From Neurospora tetraspora (taxonomy: Eukaryota; Ascomycota; Sordariomycetes; Sordariales; Sordariaceae): DNA of 64,000 nt. Position numbers and translations under genes: made by a program. Each line of letters opens with the position of its first letter. Position 1 is the first letter of the stretch. The notes under the pieces are model-generated. The model was not told the DNA's origin. It searched no databases and worked only from the letters and a program-made list of their open reading frames with translations. The stretch covers positions 1,054,001 to 1,118,000 of the forward strand of contig NW_026944385.1 in assembly GCF_033439725.1 (NCBI RefSeq), given 5' to 3'. This document shows, one piece after another, positions 9,596 to 21,150 of this stretch.

Positions 9596-10846
9596 TTAAG
9601 ATACGGTTAATTATTCTATATAGGAAGTAGTTTTTCAAAATATATGAATAAATATTATAAGATCGATAAACTATTCGATTGTTCTAAATATAAGAGAGAA
9701 GGAGAGAATATCTAAATTAATGACTTCGCTTCGTGGTTTACACATACGTCGGATATTCACGGTTGTAATGGGCAAATAGGAGTTATTATTAATAAGGAAT
9801 GCCTACTAAAATAGGGATAGAAGAAGAGGAGAAGAGAAAACATAGTAGAGGAAGCTAGAAAACGTCCTAAATTAGAATCCTAAGTATATAGAATACAAAT
9901 AAGAATGCTGTCTCTATCTCTCCCACCGAGATATCTCCTGGAACCACGATTGCGACAACCGTGATCGCAACCAAGCCCGGCAACAATGGTGAGTCCTTCA
10001 ATTGCCTTGATGTTTCTGATTGTGCCGCCCGATTGATTGTGCCGTCTGGGCGTGCGAAGAATCCACGTGATGCTCCTTGAGACTCGACATCTCGGGGTGC
10101 GGTTGCGATCAGTGGGGCGGTATTGCGGACCGGGCGGGTAGTCAGGCACCAAGGATGTGGGGCAGTCTCAGCGGGGCGGTCCACCGGAGGGGAAAAAGTG
10201 GCTGACAATTTTGGGAACGCCTGTCATGAGAGACTTGGTCTCAAGCTGTCTTCCCAGTGTTTTTCCCGGACATAAAAAGCACATTTACGAGCAGGATGCT
10301 TACCGAGTACCTATGCCTGATTTTCCTGGAACCCAAAACGAACGCCCCGAGATTGTGCGGTATCATTCATTACCCTATCACGTGGTAATCGAAGTGTGCC
10401 GTAGGTTGCAGGTGATACTGTGCCTGGAAAAGTTTGTTCGGCACGGCCCGTATGCAACCAGGATGGCTGGCTCCGCGTACTCCCCGCCCTACCCTTGGTT
10501 CCACTTAGCGGGGCCGAAGCAGTCATCGCCAGAACACAAATACTACCCTCCTCCTACATCACCAGCGTGCCTTCGAACTTTGACCTCATTGCTCTACTTG
10601 CTTAGCCCAGTCGGAGACCTGCATGTCCACTCGCCACACTTGCTCAGCTAGGCAGTGCGATGCGCTTCCGGCCACACGTACATAGTGTACTCACGTATAT
10701 GCAATTGTCCTCTTCCATATGCCTGCAACCTCCACAGCTTTCAAGGGTCCTCTTCATGTTCCCACTTGACACAGTTCCCACTTGACACAGTTCGTCTCTC
10801 AATTCTCCTTTCTCAACTCTACGACGACACGGTAGCTGCATACCCT
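9596..10846. other. AT-rich tail, then promoter side of the next gene
   Basis: Bases 9596-9890 stay AT-rich. From about 9900 the composition returns to normal. No gene is supported before 10847; frames there lack domains. A direct repeat of TTCCCACTTGACACAG occurs at 10759-10791 just upstream of the next gene. Confidence 0.4.
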
Positions 10847-11944
10847 ATGTCCACCACACTCTGCATCCCGCAAACTGCCCTGGCCATGGAGCTGGATTTC
10901 CCGAGTGACCCGGAGGACTGGTCCGACTTCGGCCAGATGGATGTCAATGAGGACACATCAACACCGGAGGAGGCCTCAGCGCTGCGCGAGTTCGTACAGG
11001 CCTACAATACCCCAAGCGCCCTGGACGTGGAGGAGACAGCTCGCAAGCTCATGTCGCTAAATGAGGACCGCGTGCCATGCGATGGCGACTTCGACAAGGG
11101 CTACCGAATTGCCTGGCTGCTATATGATGTTGGCATCAACATGGTACAACATCAAGTCGCTATCCTGGTAGTTGCTGACGCCGTTATGGCCCTTCCCCGC
11201 TTAGATGCGACACCTGAGCAGGAAGTCCGGTTCGGGGAGGAGAAGTTGGAGCGGTGGAGGACATTGGAGGACTTTTGGGATATCTGGAGCGAGAGATGGG
11301 ATAGTATGTATTCCAATACACCGTGGCAATACCCATTAGTTGACTAACAAATTGGGACAGGGTATAACGAGTTTCGGTATGGCAATGGATTTCGCGGCTA
11401 CGTCTGTGCGAATGCATGGCTGGCCCGTCATCTTGTGCTACATCCCCCCAACATTTACTACACCACTGAGCTAAGTGTAGCCTTCAGCCGGATGATGTTG
11501 GCCCTTGAGAAAGATCCGTGGAACTATCCTGGTGTGCCAGAAGATGGTGATGTCACCATCCGCTCGCGCAAAGACTATGCTATTACCACGCTTAACACCG
11601 ACGTTCACGGCTTGGTCCCATTCCTGGTGATAGCAGGAGATATAATGTACCGATATACCGACAGAGAGATGATGGCTCGGAGGTTCGCAGAGGCACATCA
11701 AGAAAACCATGAGCACAGCACAAGGGAGTATTGGCAGCGATTCAGTTCAAACCGTTCCGAAAGATCCTTGTGGAAGGCAGAGAAGAAGGGCGACCAGCAT
11801 GAATGGCTGACGCGAGAGAGGTGGGCTTTTTGGAAGAAAAGATTGGTATGGATTTCAGAGCAGACCGAGCTCTTGCAACGGACTCGGGACGAGGCGATCA
11901 TGCTTGTGCAGCTGATGACGGAGATTGAGGGTCGTGGGGCGTAA
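10847..11944 (+). CDS. DUF3632-like fungal protein
   Basis: Two exons (10847-11303 and 11361-11944; intron 57 nt, GTATGT..CTAAC..CAG) give 346 residues. The intron removes in-frame stops and joins D-R-Y-N-E-F in frame. The composition (Trp- and Leu-rich helical segments, an acidic N-terminus, and a final helix around RWAFWKKRLVWISEQTELLQ) fits the ascomycete family DUF3632, soluble helical proteins of unknown function; this call rests on overall pattern. The ATG at 10847 gives MSTTLCIPQTALAMELDF; the ATG at 10886 is an equally possible start. Nothing ties it to its neighbours. Confidence 0.72.
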
Positions 11945-13235
11945 ACACCAAGGAACGTATCACGCTACAACGGGGCCACGGAGACACAGTCAACGTCAAT
12001 GGACACAATGCATTATTGCCTTCCCCTTGAGGCTGGTGCCTTGTCGCTGTCGGTCTTGCAGGGCAGGTAGCAAAAACATATTTGATTCTACAACCCAAAC
12101 AAGTAAGACCGCCTTGCTTGAGACTTATGATACCCGACATGTATGCGCGAACAAATTTTAATTCAACACTCACAGGAGTAGTGGCGGAAAGTAACATGTT
12201 CCGGTTGAAATTTGCCGTCACAACACTACCTACCTACTTTGGAATGGTCCACTCTCTCCCCAGTGGTCAAACTTAACCCGGACATGAGACTCGGGTCTGT
12301 CCGACGCGCATGTCACAGGCAAGCACATTTTGTCCAAGCGGATTCGACTGTGGCCTAGTAAAAATCCGTCCAATGCAGGTACCCATTGTACCATCTGCTC
12401 CCCACACTACTTGAATGATATCGCAAGCGTGGTATCGCCCGGGCATCGACCGCTTGTCACTTCAGCTAAGCCTGCTACTATCCTCGGAAAAGGAACTGGA
12501 CTAATAGACCTTGAGGTTTGCACAGTATATGCTATTTTTTCGGACATCGTAACTTGGACAGGTTAGAGGACCTTCACCTGCTACAATCGACTCGCATGAA
12601 TGCGAAGACCGAGTGTCATATCGGTCCGTAAACCCTGTCAATGTCACTACAGTGACCACCAACCTACAGTACAGCATGAAGCTCCGACATCCACCCGGAC
12701 ACCTTTTCCCACGCCGTTGCCGGAGAACCCAACTCCACCGGAAGACTTCGGTACCTACTAGCTGTGTAGGTAGAAGGCACCGAAGCAGTATGGTAGTAGT
12801 CATGCTTGTTACTTGCTTCGAGCGGCGCGACCGGAAGGAAGAGAACTCCACCACCTCGCAAACGTCGTGAACAATCCATGTAAAGCACCTCGAGGTCTTA
12901 CGAGTATTCCAATGCCGAAACTCCGGTCAGAAGAGCTGTCAAGGATAGTATCATTGTCCTAGACTGCGCTATCTCGGTCCGTCGCTTTCTTGGTGTGGTC
13001 ACATCCATGCCGGGGCTACCACATTGTAAACCGCCGCTTACATAGAGTTTGGACACACATACGCGGCGAGGAGATTTCCGTGTGGAGGTGGCTAACATGA
13101 GAAGAATTTGACAGCAGAGTTACCGTACGTTTATAAAAGGGTCCGGCACGGCCAGCCAGTCGACCATGATCTTGAGACGTCCAGCATCCTCTTCTTCCTC
13201 TACACCACACCCAGTGGTGAACAGCAACAGCTGCG
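11945..13235. other. Intergenic region, nothing recognised
   Basis: About 1.3 kb between the DUF3632-like gene and the mutanase. Scattered frames below 120 codons overlap on both strands without a domain or signal peptide. The last 100 bases must hold the mutanase promoter; TATAAAAGG at 13133-13141, about 100 bp before the ATG, is a good TATA box. Confidence 0.45.
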
Positions 13236-16200
13236 ATGAGGGCATCACTTTTTCTCTCCACAGCCGCAGCCCTGCTTGGGGCTTGCGGAGTGTCAGCAAG
13301 ATCCGTGTTTGCACACTTTATGGTATGTTATTTCCCTGGGATAGTGGACTGGTAGTAAGGCTAACTAGGCTCACTGCACGTGCAGGTTGGGAATGCCGCC
13401 AACTACACTTCAGACGACTGGAAAACAGATATCCACTTGGCCCAACAGGCTCAAATTGATGCCTTTGCTCTCAACATTGCCTACAAGGAAGCCAATATCG
13501 AATCCTCCCTGCCCACGGCCTTTTCGGCGGCCGCTGGCATGGGATTCAAGCTGTTCTTCTCCTTTGATTATGCTGGCAACGGCGCATGGCCCAAGGATGA
13601 GGTCGATTTCATGCTTGAAAAGTATACGGCTCTTTCAGCATATTTCAAGTACAACGGCAAGTACCTTGTCTCGACCTTCGAGGGTCCAGACAGCGCCGAT
13701 GACTGGATCGACCTCAAGAATGATCGCAACGTCTTTTTCATCCCGGATTGGTCGTCATTGGGGGCCAAGGCGGCCTTGACCAGAGGCGGTGGCGTTGCCG
13801 ACGGCTTGTTCAGCTGGGCAGCCTGGCCCTGGGGACCTCAAGACATGGACACTTACACCGACGCGTCATATTTGCAGTACCTGAACGGCAAGCCTTACAT
13901 GATGCCTATATCACCTTGGTTCTTCACCAATCTTCCCGGCTACAACAAGAACTGGCTTTGGAGAGGCGACAGTCTCTGGTACGACCGCTGGGTGCAAGCA
14001 TCATATAACAAGACAAACGCGGATTTGATTGACAATACCCAGTTTGTTGAAATCATCTCATGTGAGCATACCTACCTTTTTCAGTAACACGAAAGATAAC
14101 CCGCTTTTAGGACTATGTGTGAGAAGATTCTGGGCGTTTGCTGCACAGACCGCTAGTCCTTTGCCCTGCAGGCCCCTTTGACAGCGGTTCTGGCACTTCC
14201 CAGAATCCCCTCCTTTGCAGACCTTCCTCCTCTTTGTATCGCCAGCTCTATATAGCTGGCGATCCCTTCCAGCCTCAGTAAGCTGGATCCCTCAATCTAC
14301 ATCATTCCCATCAATCGTGATCCACCTCATACTATGCTCTAATGTAACTTTTTGATAGGGAATGACTACGGCGAGTCAGATTACATTGGTCCTCTTTACG
14401 ACAAAGCCATGGAGGCATTCACCATTGGCAAAGGCCCTAGCAACTTCGCCAAAGATATGCCGCACGACGGATGGCGCCTCTTTCTGCCGTATGTGATTGG
14501 CCTGTTCAAGACGGGTACGGCTACGATAACACAGGAAGGCCTCACGGCTTGGTAAGTGTATTATACAGCACATACATGTGCACCGTGGCAATATGAGATG
14601 GACCATGCTAACTCTGAGTTGTAGGTATCGATTGTCGCCGGGTGCAGCTTGCGCATCGACCGGTACCACCGGCAACACAGCTAGCCAGCTCCAGATTGAA
14701 TTTCCCCCAAACGAGGTGGTGCAGAACAAGATTTTTTTCTCGGCTCTTCTCACATCCGAGGCTACTATCAGCGTCACTGTTGGAGGTGTCCAACAAGCAG
14801 GAGCATCTTAGTGAGTATATGTAGCTCTGGTTTGGTTATGTTAATATAAGGGAGATGGCAAGTATACCCACTAACTGATGCTCAGGACATACAAACCGGA
14901 CGACCATATTGGTATCTACCACGGTAGTATTCCCTTCAGTGGCACCGGCGCCGTCGTTGTTACACTGAGCCGCAACGGAGCCACAATCGCCCAAGTCGAC
15001 GGCAAGGCCATCGAGTCAGGATGTACCAGCAGTCTATACAACGCCTGGGTCGGTTCCGCTACCGTGTCTGGCAGTGTATACGCTAGCCCATCTCTGTCCA
15101 TCTCCAAACAGGCGTGTGTCAACGGCACAGGAGTGAACAACTTTGCCGGTCTCTGCGGCTTCGCCTGCGAGTATGTAAGTTAAGAACACTCCCGGAGCCT
15201 ATCTCTTTTAACCGGTACTTAGCACTATGTACCTCTATGAATGGCCCTAACAGAACAACCTCACAGGGTTACTGTCCTGCTACTGCCTGTACATGCCGAC
15301 AGATGGGCAAGGCGATTGAAGAGCCACCCACAACGGGTGTAATTGGATATCCAATCTTTGGCGAATCCGCGAATTACTCGGGCCTCTGCGCGTATAACTG
15401 CAACCACGGATATTGCCCTTCGGGTGCATATGGCACCACCGAGGTTCCGCTTACAATCCCGGACGTATCCGACTTTTCTCCTCCAGCTTGCCGAGCTGGG
15501 ACAGGAACGGGGGCTCTTACCGGTCTATGCAGCTTCAGCTGCACGTATGGTTAGTTTAGATTTCTAGGAGTCTAAAACGTCTCTGGTTTTTCACTAACTC
15601 CTCAAACCCACCAGGATTCTGTCCCAGGAACGGTTGCACCTGCACAGAACAGGGCGCCTTGATTGACGCACCGGCCAAGGTTGCTATAACAGGGAAGCCT
15701 ATTGCTGGGCTTGAAGACTACGGCCTGTGCGATTTTGTCTGCAGCCATGGCTACTGCCCAGATGTCTGCGTCGGCACCGGCTCCGGCAGTTCTGGCAATG
15801 TCTACTATCCTCCAAGCATCTGGGAAGACTCTCAGCCCCATATTCCGTGTCTTCCTCCCTGCAAGGTCATCCTTCCGCCTTACCCCATCGGCTCGACGAC
15901 CACAATCACGTTTTCCCCGCTGGTCACATCAGTCTGGACCGTCTCGGCTGGTCACACGGACACCAAGACAACGACAATCACTCTAGCACCGTTGGTAACG
16001 GACGCAATTCCTTTCTGGCCCATTACTGTCGGCCCTTCTGTCACCACACCAGTTACCGTGTTCCCACTTCAGAGCTTCATGCCACCTTCGGCAGTCATCA
16101 CGCTGAACGGAAACGAGGCGACATTCTCACCTGTGCCCTCGGGCAGCGCAACGCCTGCGCCCTCCTTCCCTGGGACCGAGCGCCCGGTCACAATCCAACC

Positions 16201-18068
16201 TCAGGCCACCAGTTCTGTCACGATAAAGAACAGTGTTCCCTCGGTAACCTGGTCCAGCGCAAAGAGCACCGCAACATGCACCTCGGGCTGCGGCACCGAC
16301 AGCTGCAAGGTTTTCGGCGGTTGTTCGTCTACCGATCCGGCCGATGATTGCGGAACCCAAGGATGCGGTGGTGGCTGCAGCATTCAAGGCTGCGATCAAA
16401 CGTGCGGCATCGTTTGCTCGACTGACCAGTACCACGTGCCATCTGACGGGACTGACGGGACCGACGGGACCGACGATAGTAGCGACCCGAGGATGCTACC
16501 CTTCGATTATGACGGTCCTGACGGCCCTAACTCTGGCAGTTGGAACCCGTAAGCATGTCCCGCGCCCCTTATGTCACTCGGTAGCTGAGAGCTGATCCTT
16601 CCATGTGTACTACAGGTCCCCAATAGATAAAAGCTTTGCGTCATCGGCGACGAGTGCCATAGAAAGACACATTGCTACAGCAGCGGCTATGGTGTCTTCT
16701 ATGATCGACAACTGGGATGATAAGGCGTTGATGACCCGCGTCCAGGCCACTGCAACTTCAGCCAGACAAGGTAAGCCATGTCCCTCATGTCGTTTGACCA
16801 CGCACTGAGCTAACGCGGCCTCTATCAGCACTCTCGACGATTCAAAGCAAGCTAGAGAGTCAACTCGAAGACGTCGCCGACAGTTCCAACACTGACAACT
16901 CCGGCACCATTTACTGGCTCGCTCACTGGTTCAAGTTAGCAGACGAAAGTTTAGACTTGGCCGCCTACTGGGCCATCAACATGGGAGGACCTGCGGACGT
17001 TTCAGGGCCCGGAGTAGGTGCTGCCAAAGAGGCAGAAAGGAACGTTGAATCCTTTAAGAGTATGACTCCTTTCCTATTCCTTTTCAATAAGTATGCTTCC
17101 GTGCTGACTGACCTGACTCGGCGTAGGCGTATCGGAAATAATCGACGAAAAGATATCCCTTGAAGCTAACGATGACATCTGCGACACTGAACATCTGTGC
17201 AACGATTGCATCCTCGAGGGTTTCTCCATCACAGGTACAAGTAAAGGTACGACGCCGCCGTCGAGCTGCCCACCGACCCAAAGCAGTGATCCCGGTGAGG
17301 CGACTAACGCCGACGAGATTCCAACTTCTGTCGATTGCGCATCCAGTAAGTCCTTCTGTTTACTTAGCATGCCCGCCCGCCCGCACACAGATGCTCCCTG
17401 GATCTATCTAGCATTAGCTTTCTTGTTGGGCTAATAAAGACTATCATAAACAGACACGGGAATAAACAATTGGTCGAGAGAGGAGATCCTCAAGACGCTA
17501 AAGCAGGGAGTCAATTACAAGCGGTCAGACGCAATAGGTGACTTGAAAAAAGGTGAGCCCAATTGGCAGTACTCCACCAAGGGCATGTACCCCCACGTGT
17601 ACAGCAATAGCGACCAGCTTTCCTTCACCGAGGAGTGTAAGAACGCGGCAGACAACGACTTCGATCCCATGGTTGAGTTCCCCATCATCAAGGGAGGTGT
17701 CCTGCAGGCCGGAAAAAATGGGAAACAGCCCCCCGGGACGGACCGTGTCGTATTTAGGTCCACGAAAAAAGACAGTGGGGCCCCCTTGCGTTGGATTTAT
17801 TGCGGTGTTATGACGCACCATACCAAGGTAAAAGAGAAACATAAGATTGGCGATAGCGAAAAAGACGTGTTGCCCTTCAGGTTATGCGCTTAGCGGCAAG
17901 GCGGGGCTGGCTGCGAACCAACGAAGATTCAGTTATTCAGTTCTCATATCTTCCCGTTTCTATCGAGCCGAGTCGATGTATGAGATTGATTGGACTTGGA
18001 AAGTTTCATATCGAAACAAAGGAGCGTTGGAATTCGGGTATGTGAGCTGCAAGGTTTATGCTAGTTAG
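13236..18068 (+). CDS. GH71 alpha-1,3-glucanase (mutanase), long form, with two lesions
   Basis: A secreted enzyme that hydrolyses cell-wall alpha-1,3-glucan. Start ATG 13236 with a signal peptide (MRASLFLSTAAALLGACG). Exons I can join: 13236-13322, 13386-14061, 14359-14551, 14625-14810, 14886-15174, 15267-15549, 15615-16548, 16616-16770, 16829-17059, 17127-17345 and 17454-18068. GH71 hallmarks include FAHFMVGNA at the mature N-terminus, FFSFDYAG and SWNDYGESDYIGP. Cys-rich GLC..C..GYCP..C repeats, a Ser/Thr/Pro linker and a C-terminal extension ending ALEFGYVSCKVYAS follow. Intron 2 (297 nt) holds a 214-bp mobile element. Two faults: the exon 4/5 junction reads TA|G, a stop, where the family has Trp (TGG); and after 17850 the frame must shift by one in an A5 run (17859-17863) to reach the conserved-looking end. 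It may be a young pseudogene encoding 380 residues, or contain assembly errors. Confidence 0.82.
14118..14331. mobile_element. 214-bp element copy 1, inside a GH71 intron
   Basis: It is flanked by perfect CTATG duplications (14113-14117 and 14332-14336). It is 214 bp long with ends TGTGAG..CTCATA and differs at only about four positions from the copy at 23964-24177. It contains the hairpin-like CGCCAGCTCTATATAGCTGGCG. It lies wholly inside intron 2 of the mutanase, and the splice sites remain intact. Confidence 0.85.
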
Positions 18069-18510
18069 CTCAATATACTTTGGTACCTGAGTGTGACAAG
18101 GGCAGTATTCTGGGCTTGGAACAAAGAGTTCAATTCCACTAATAAACTACTTTGGTCTCGAAGGCCTTGTTGCTCCCCTTAACCTCTATTACAAGGCGGA
18201 TCCTCAAGGCCCTCTTATACCCAAAGAAGGTCAGTACGTACTGGTCCTTGTGGCATGAGGCCTCAAGGTTTCCGTACGATCTTATCTGAAGTGATCTGCA
18301 TACAAGAGGGTCCGTAAATGTCTTCGACCCAATCTCTGTCCTTCTTCTGACGCCCAGCCTTTGGTTGGCCTTCGGTCTGCTTTCCTTGGTTGGCCTTCGG
18401 TCGGCCGGCCTGCTTTCCTTGGTTGGCTATGGTTGCGGTTGCTCTGTTGGTTGTTGGTGGTTGCTTGTGCCGTAGGCTGGACCGATAGTTGGTTCGATGG
18501 CCTGTCAGGG
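18069..18510. repeat. Spacer with a short imperfect tandem repeat
   Basis: Bases 18360-18430 hold two and a half units of a roughly 33-bp repeat (TTGGTTGGCCTTCGGT..CTGCTTTCC). The rest is unremarkable spacer with no supported gene. Confidence 0.5.
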
Positions 18511-18909
18511 ATGCCGTGTGAACAACCGTGTGACATAAAATTGCTTCTCGACACCGGCAAGGTCAACTTGCATAAGGAGGAGCTACGGACGGCGCTGTGG
18601 CTTGCGGAGCAAAACGGCTATAAACCGACCGTTAAGATGCTTTGCGATACTGGCAAGGTTGACGCAGGTGCTAAGGATGAGAATGGACAGACAGCGCTGC
18701 ACCGAGCGGCGATAACTGGGCATGAGGTAGTCGTTCAGCTGCTTCTCGATACTGGCAAGGTTGATGCAGGTGCTAAGGATGAGGATGGATGGACAGCGCT
18801 GCATATGGCGGCGGAGAATGGGCATGAGGCGGTTGTTAAGCTGCTTCTCGATACTGGCAAGGTTGAACGTCTTAACTGTGGTGAGGATGCTATGGTTGAT
18901 GATTCATGA
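18511..18909 (+). pseudogene. Ankyrin-repeat fragment
   Basis: About 132 codons encode three ankyrin units with the fungal LLLDTGKVDAGAKDEDGWTA pattern, each of 34-36 residues (for example GWTALHMAAENGHEAVVKLL). In fungi such arrays usually form the C-terminus of NACHT or NB-ARC receptors. Here nothing upstream encodes such a domain, and the array ends at 18885 where a repeat shared with 47 kb begins, which supplies the last codons and the stop. It is best read as the severed end of a larger gene; independent expression from the ATG at 18511 cannot be excluded. Confidence 0.7.
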
Positions 18910-19215
18910 ATCGAGTTTATGAAAGTGCCGGGAATTCCTCTCTCCTGCCATCTAGGACAAAACAAGGAAAAGAAACTAGAACACTGTGTTTTCTCGAGGT
19001 TATGAGGGAGCATAGGGCTCTGTGTTGTCACCTTGTTAGGCGCGAGTACACGCCAATTACCCAAACGACATTTCTTTTTTAAGGCTGGGCATTCATGGAC
19101 CCGGAAGGTTCAGGGCGCCAAATCAATTGGCAATAGTGTAGCAAGCAGCGGGCGTGGCGCGGGTAGGGCTGTAAATCCGAGTGGAACCTGCAAATTGCAG
19201 TAGGGCCTACTTGGA
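18888..19215 (+). repeat. Interspersed repeat A, copy 1
   Basis: Clearly similar, with indels, to 47023-47395: shared blocks include ATCGAGTTTATG.AAGTGCCGGG, GAAACTAGA.C, TGTGTTGTCACCTTGT.AGGC and ATTCATGGACCCGGA. A further piece (GGCAATAGTGTA.CAG) recurs at 20098-20165. No coding capacity is recognised. Confidence 0.75.
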
Positions 19216-19975
19216 ACCAATCAGGAATGGTCTTCTGACCGAGTGCAATCTTGGTGTTACCCGTGTAAAAGATCTAGCCGCAGTGTCAGGACGGTCAACT
19301 TTTCTCGTAATCCGCCCAATTATATTCATCTTTTTAGCGCCGGCTCCCTACTCACCGTAATGCCTCTGTCAGAACGATATGGATATGGGAGGTAGTTGTT
19401 CAGTTTTTTGACCCTACCACGTGATTAAAAGACCCGTTTCATATCCTTCCCACTCCCATAGACAAGCAGACATATTGGTGGCTTATCTATGGGAGTCATT
19501 TTTTGTAGATTTCAACAGGGGTTTTGATGGCTCAGCTACACCTCTGCCGGGATATGAATGTTAGGGCGAGTACGTCGATCCTACAGAAAGTAGGGGAACA
19601 GAGGTTAGCGGCTGGACACTTTTCTGTAAATGCTACGTTGCGGCAAAAGTCAAAAATTAACCTTTCATACCCCGGCAAGGGTGTAGAAACGCCGGCGTTT
19701 CCAGAAGCGTTTTCATCCTATCACTCACGCCAAGCGCGGCTAAGGCTATGAGCCAGGCTAGCATATTGAAAGTTAATTCTAAATTAGGCTTCGATACCAT
19801 GGTTCTATGGGAGCACACGGTGACTAGATGTCTCGTTTTTTTACGAGCTTCTTAGGTAAACTTGACTAACTTGGAGTGGACGTTTGTACCTGTTGTGCCC
19901 ATTCAGCACCGTCGCACACTTGGGTGAAGCTGCATCTTTCAACTTCAGCGCATCGACAGCCGATACAAAATCCAG
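19216..19975. other. Spacer, nothing recognised
   Basis: No gene or repeat that I can support. TCTATGGGAGTCA occurs at 19484-19498, with a similar CCCATAGACA upstream at 19455-19465; this may be a small inverted pair. Confidence 0.3.
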
Positions 19976-20165
19976 GCCGACGATTAGAAATACTCAACCA
20001 TTATTCCCTTTGCCCTTACTGCAACATCCCTCAGCTATGCTCGCAGGACAATGGATTGGGAGCCGTCCTTCTCGCGATTAAAACGGGGTCCACAGGATTG
20101 GCAATAGTGTACCAGTAGCGGCCTGGTAGCTTGCACCACTTATGGGGCCGTGGCGCGGGTAGGGC
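19976..20165 (+). repeat. Interspersed repeat B copy 1 joined to a repeat A piece
   Basis: Bases 19976-20092 match 61164-61262 closely (CTTACTGCAACATCCCTCAGC, then GGGAGCCGTCCTTCTCGC). Bases 20093-20165 then match 47276-47345 (GGCAATAGTGTACCAG.AGC). The junction of two repeats at one point suggests nested insertion or recombination. Confidence 0.7.
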
Positions 20166-21150
20166 TCAGCTTTTCAGCTTTTCCCGAATGTCACGAGCGA
20201 CGTGGTCACGAGAGACAAAGCTTAACACGTTGATTCTAGGTCTATAGTAGAATCACAAGATAAAGAAGAAAAAGAGGGAAACGTGCAAAGGCGCGCCTGG
20301 CGCCCAGGGTTTCAACCCAGAGTCCGTTTGCTTGGAATTTTACATATTTCTGATCAGTTGACATGGCATTTTTCCCGGTTGTTGTGACGTTGGTGATGTT
20401 CAATGCCCGTGAAATGGGGAAAGGAAGAAGAAAAAGGTAGTCGCGCGCATGGCACTGGAAGAGTTTCCTGGAAGTCCACCTGTCTCGGAAAGGACTCTCG
20501 CTTGCTATTGTTGTATAGGTTGTTCTCTCCCGCAGTATTTGATACCAGATTGATGTTGGGTTGAAGATGAAGAAGAAATGTTTTGACATTGGGAGCGGTG
20601 ACGTACGCTCGTACCCCGCCGTACCCCGCCACTCCGGCCCGTCCGAGGATTCCCCGGCTGATGTTACCCCACCCGGCCCGTGCCGTGCCGTGCCGAGTCC
20701 GGTACTGTACCCATCGTCACCAACGGGGCTTTTTTAAGTCGCCGTATGTGCGATGGCAGTCGTACGTACCTTACTTACATCCACCTGCTGAAATACCGTC
20801 CCGATGACTAGACGTATCGGAATTGCGCCGGCTGGGCATGGGGAATGCCCGGTCGTGGAGATTATCTCTTCGCACTGCAAATTCCCCTTCAGTGTAGAGA
20901 TAGCATGAAGGAGCTGACGATCTTGCACACGACTTGAGGTGGGCTCAACTGTTTTGAAGAACTTTTGGTGCGGAAAGTGGCGAGAAATGAAGTCACTTCG
21001 GAACTACGCATCTAGCTAATGAGTGAGAGTCTGAGACAGCCGTGTGCATTCTTTTCCAGATTGTATGGTGTGAGAACCATGGTTATTGCATCCGCCTCCG
21101 TGAAATTTCCAACGCCTTTCCCCTTGTGCCCAGAAACTGGTTGACACCAC
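20166..21150. other. Spacer downstream of the HET gene
   Basis: No supported gene. Bases 20606-20700 are rich in short direct repeats (GTACCCCGCC twice, GTGCC three times). The part near 21150 is the 3' flank of the minus-strand HET gene. Confidence 0.35.

Noticed and set aside
9867-10208. Minus-strand frame of 113 codons
   Set aside because: No signal, domain or homology pattern, and an overlapping frame of similar length; probably chance.
15727-16347. Overlapping plus-strand frames in the mutanase Cys-rich part
   Set aside because: They are other frames of the same exons; only the frame with regular Cys spacing fits the upstream exons.
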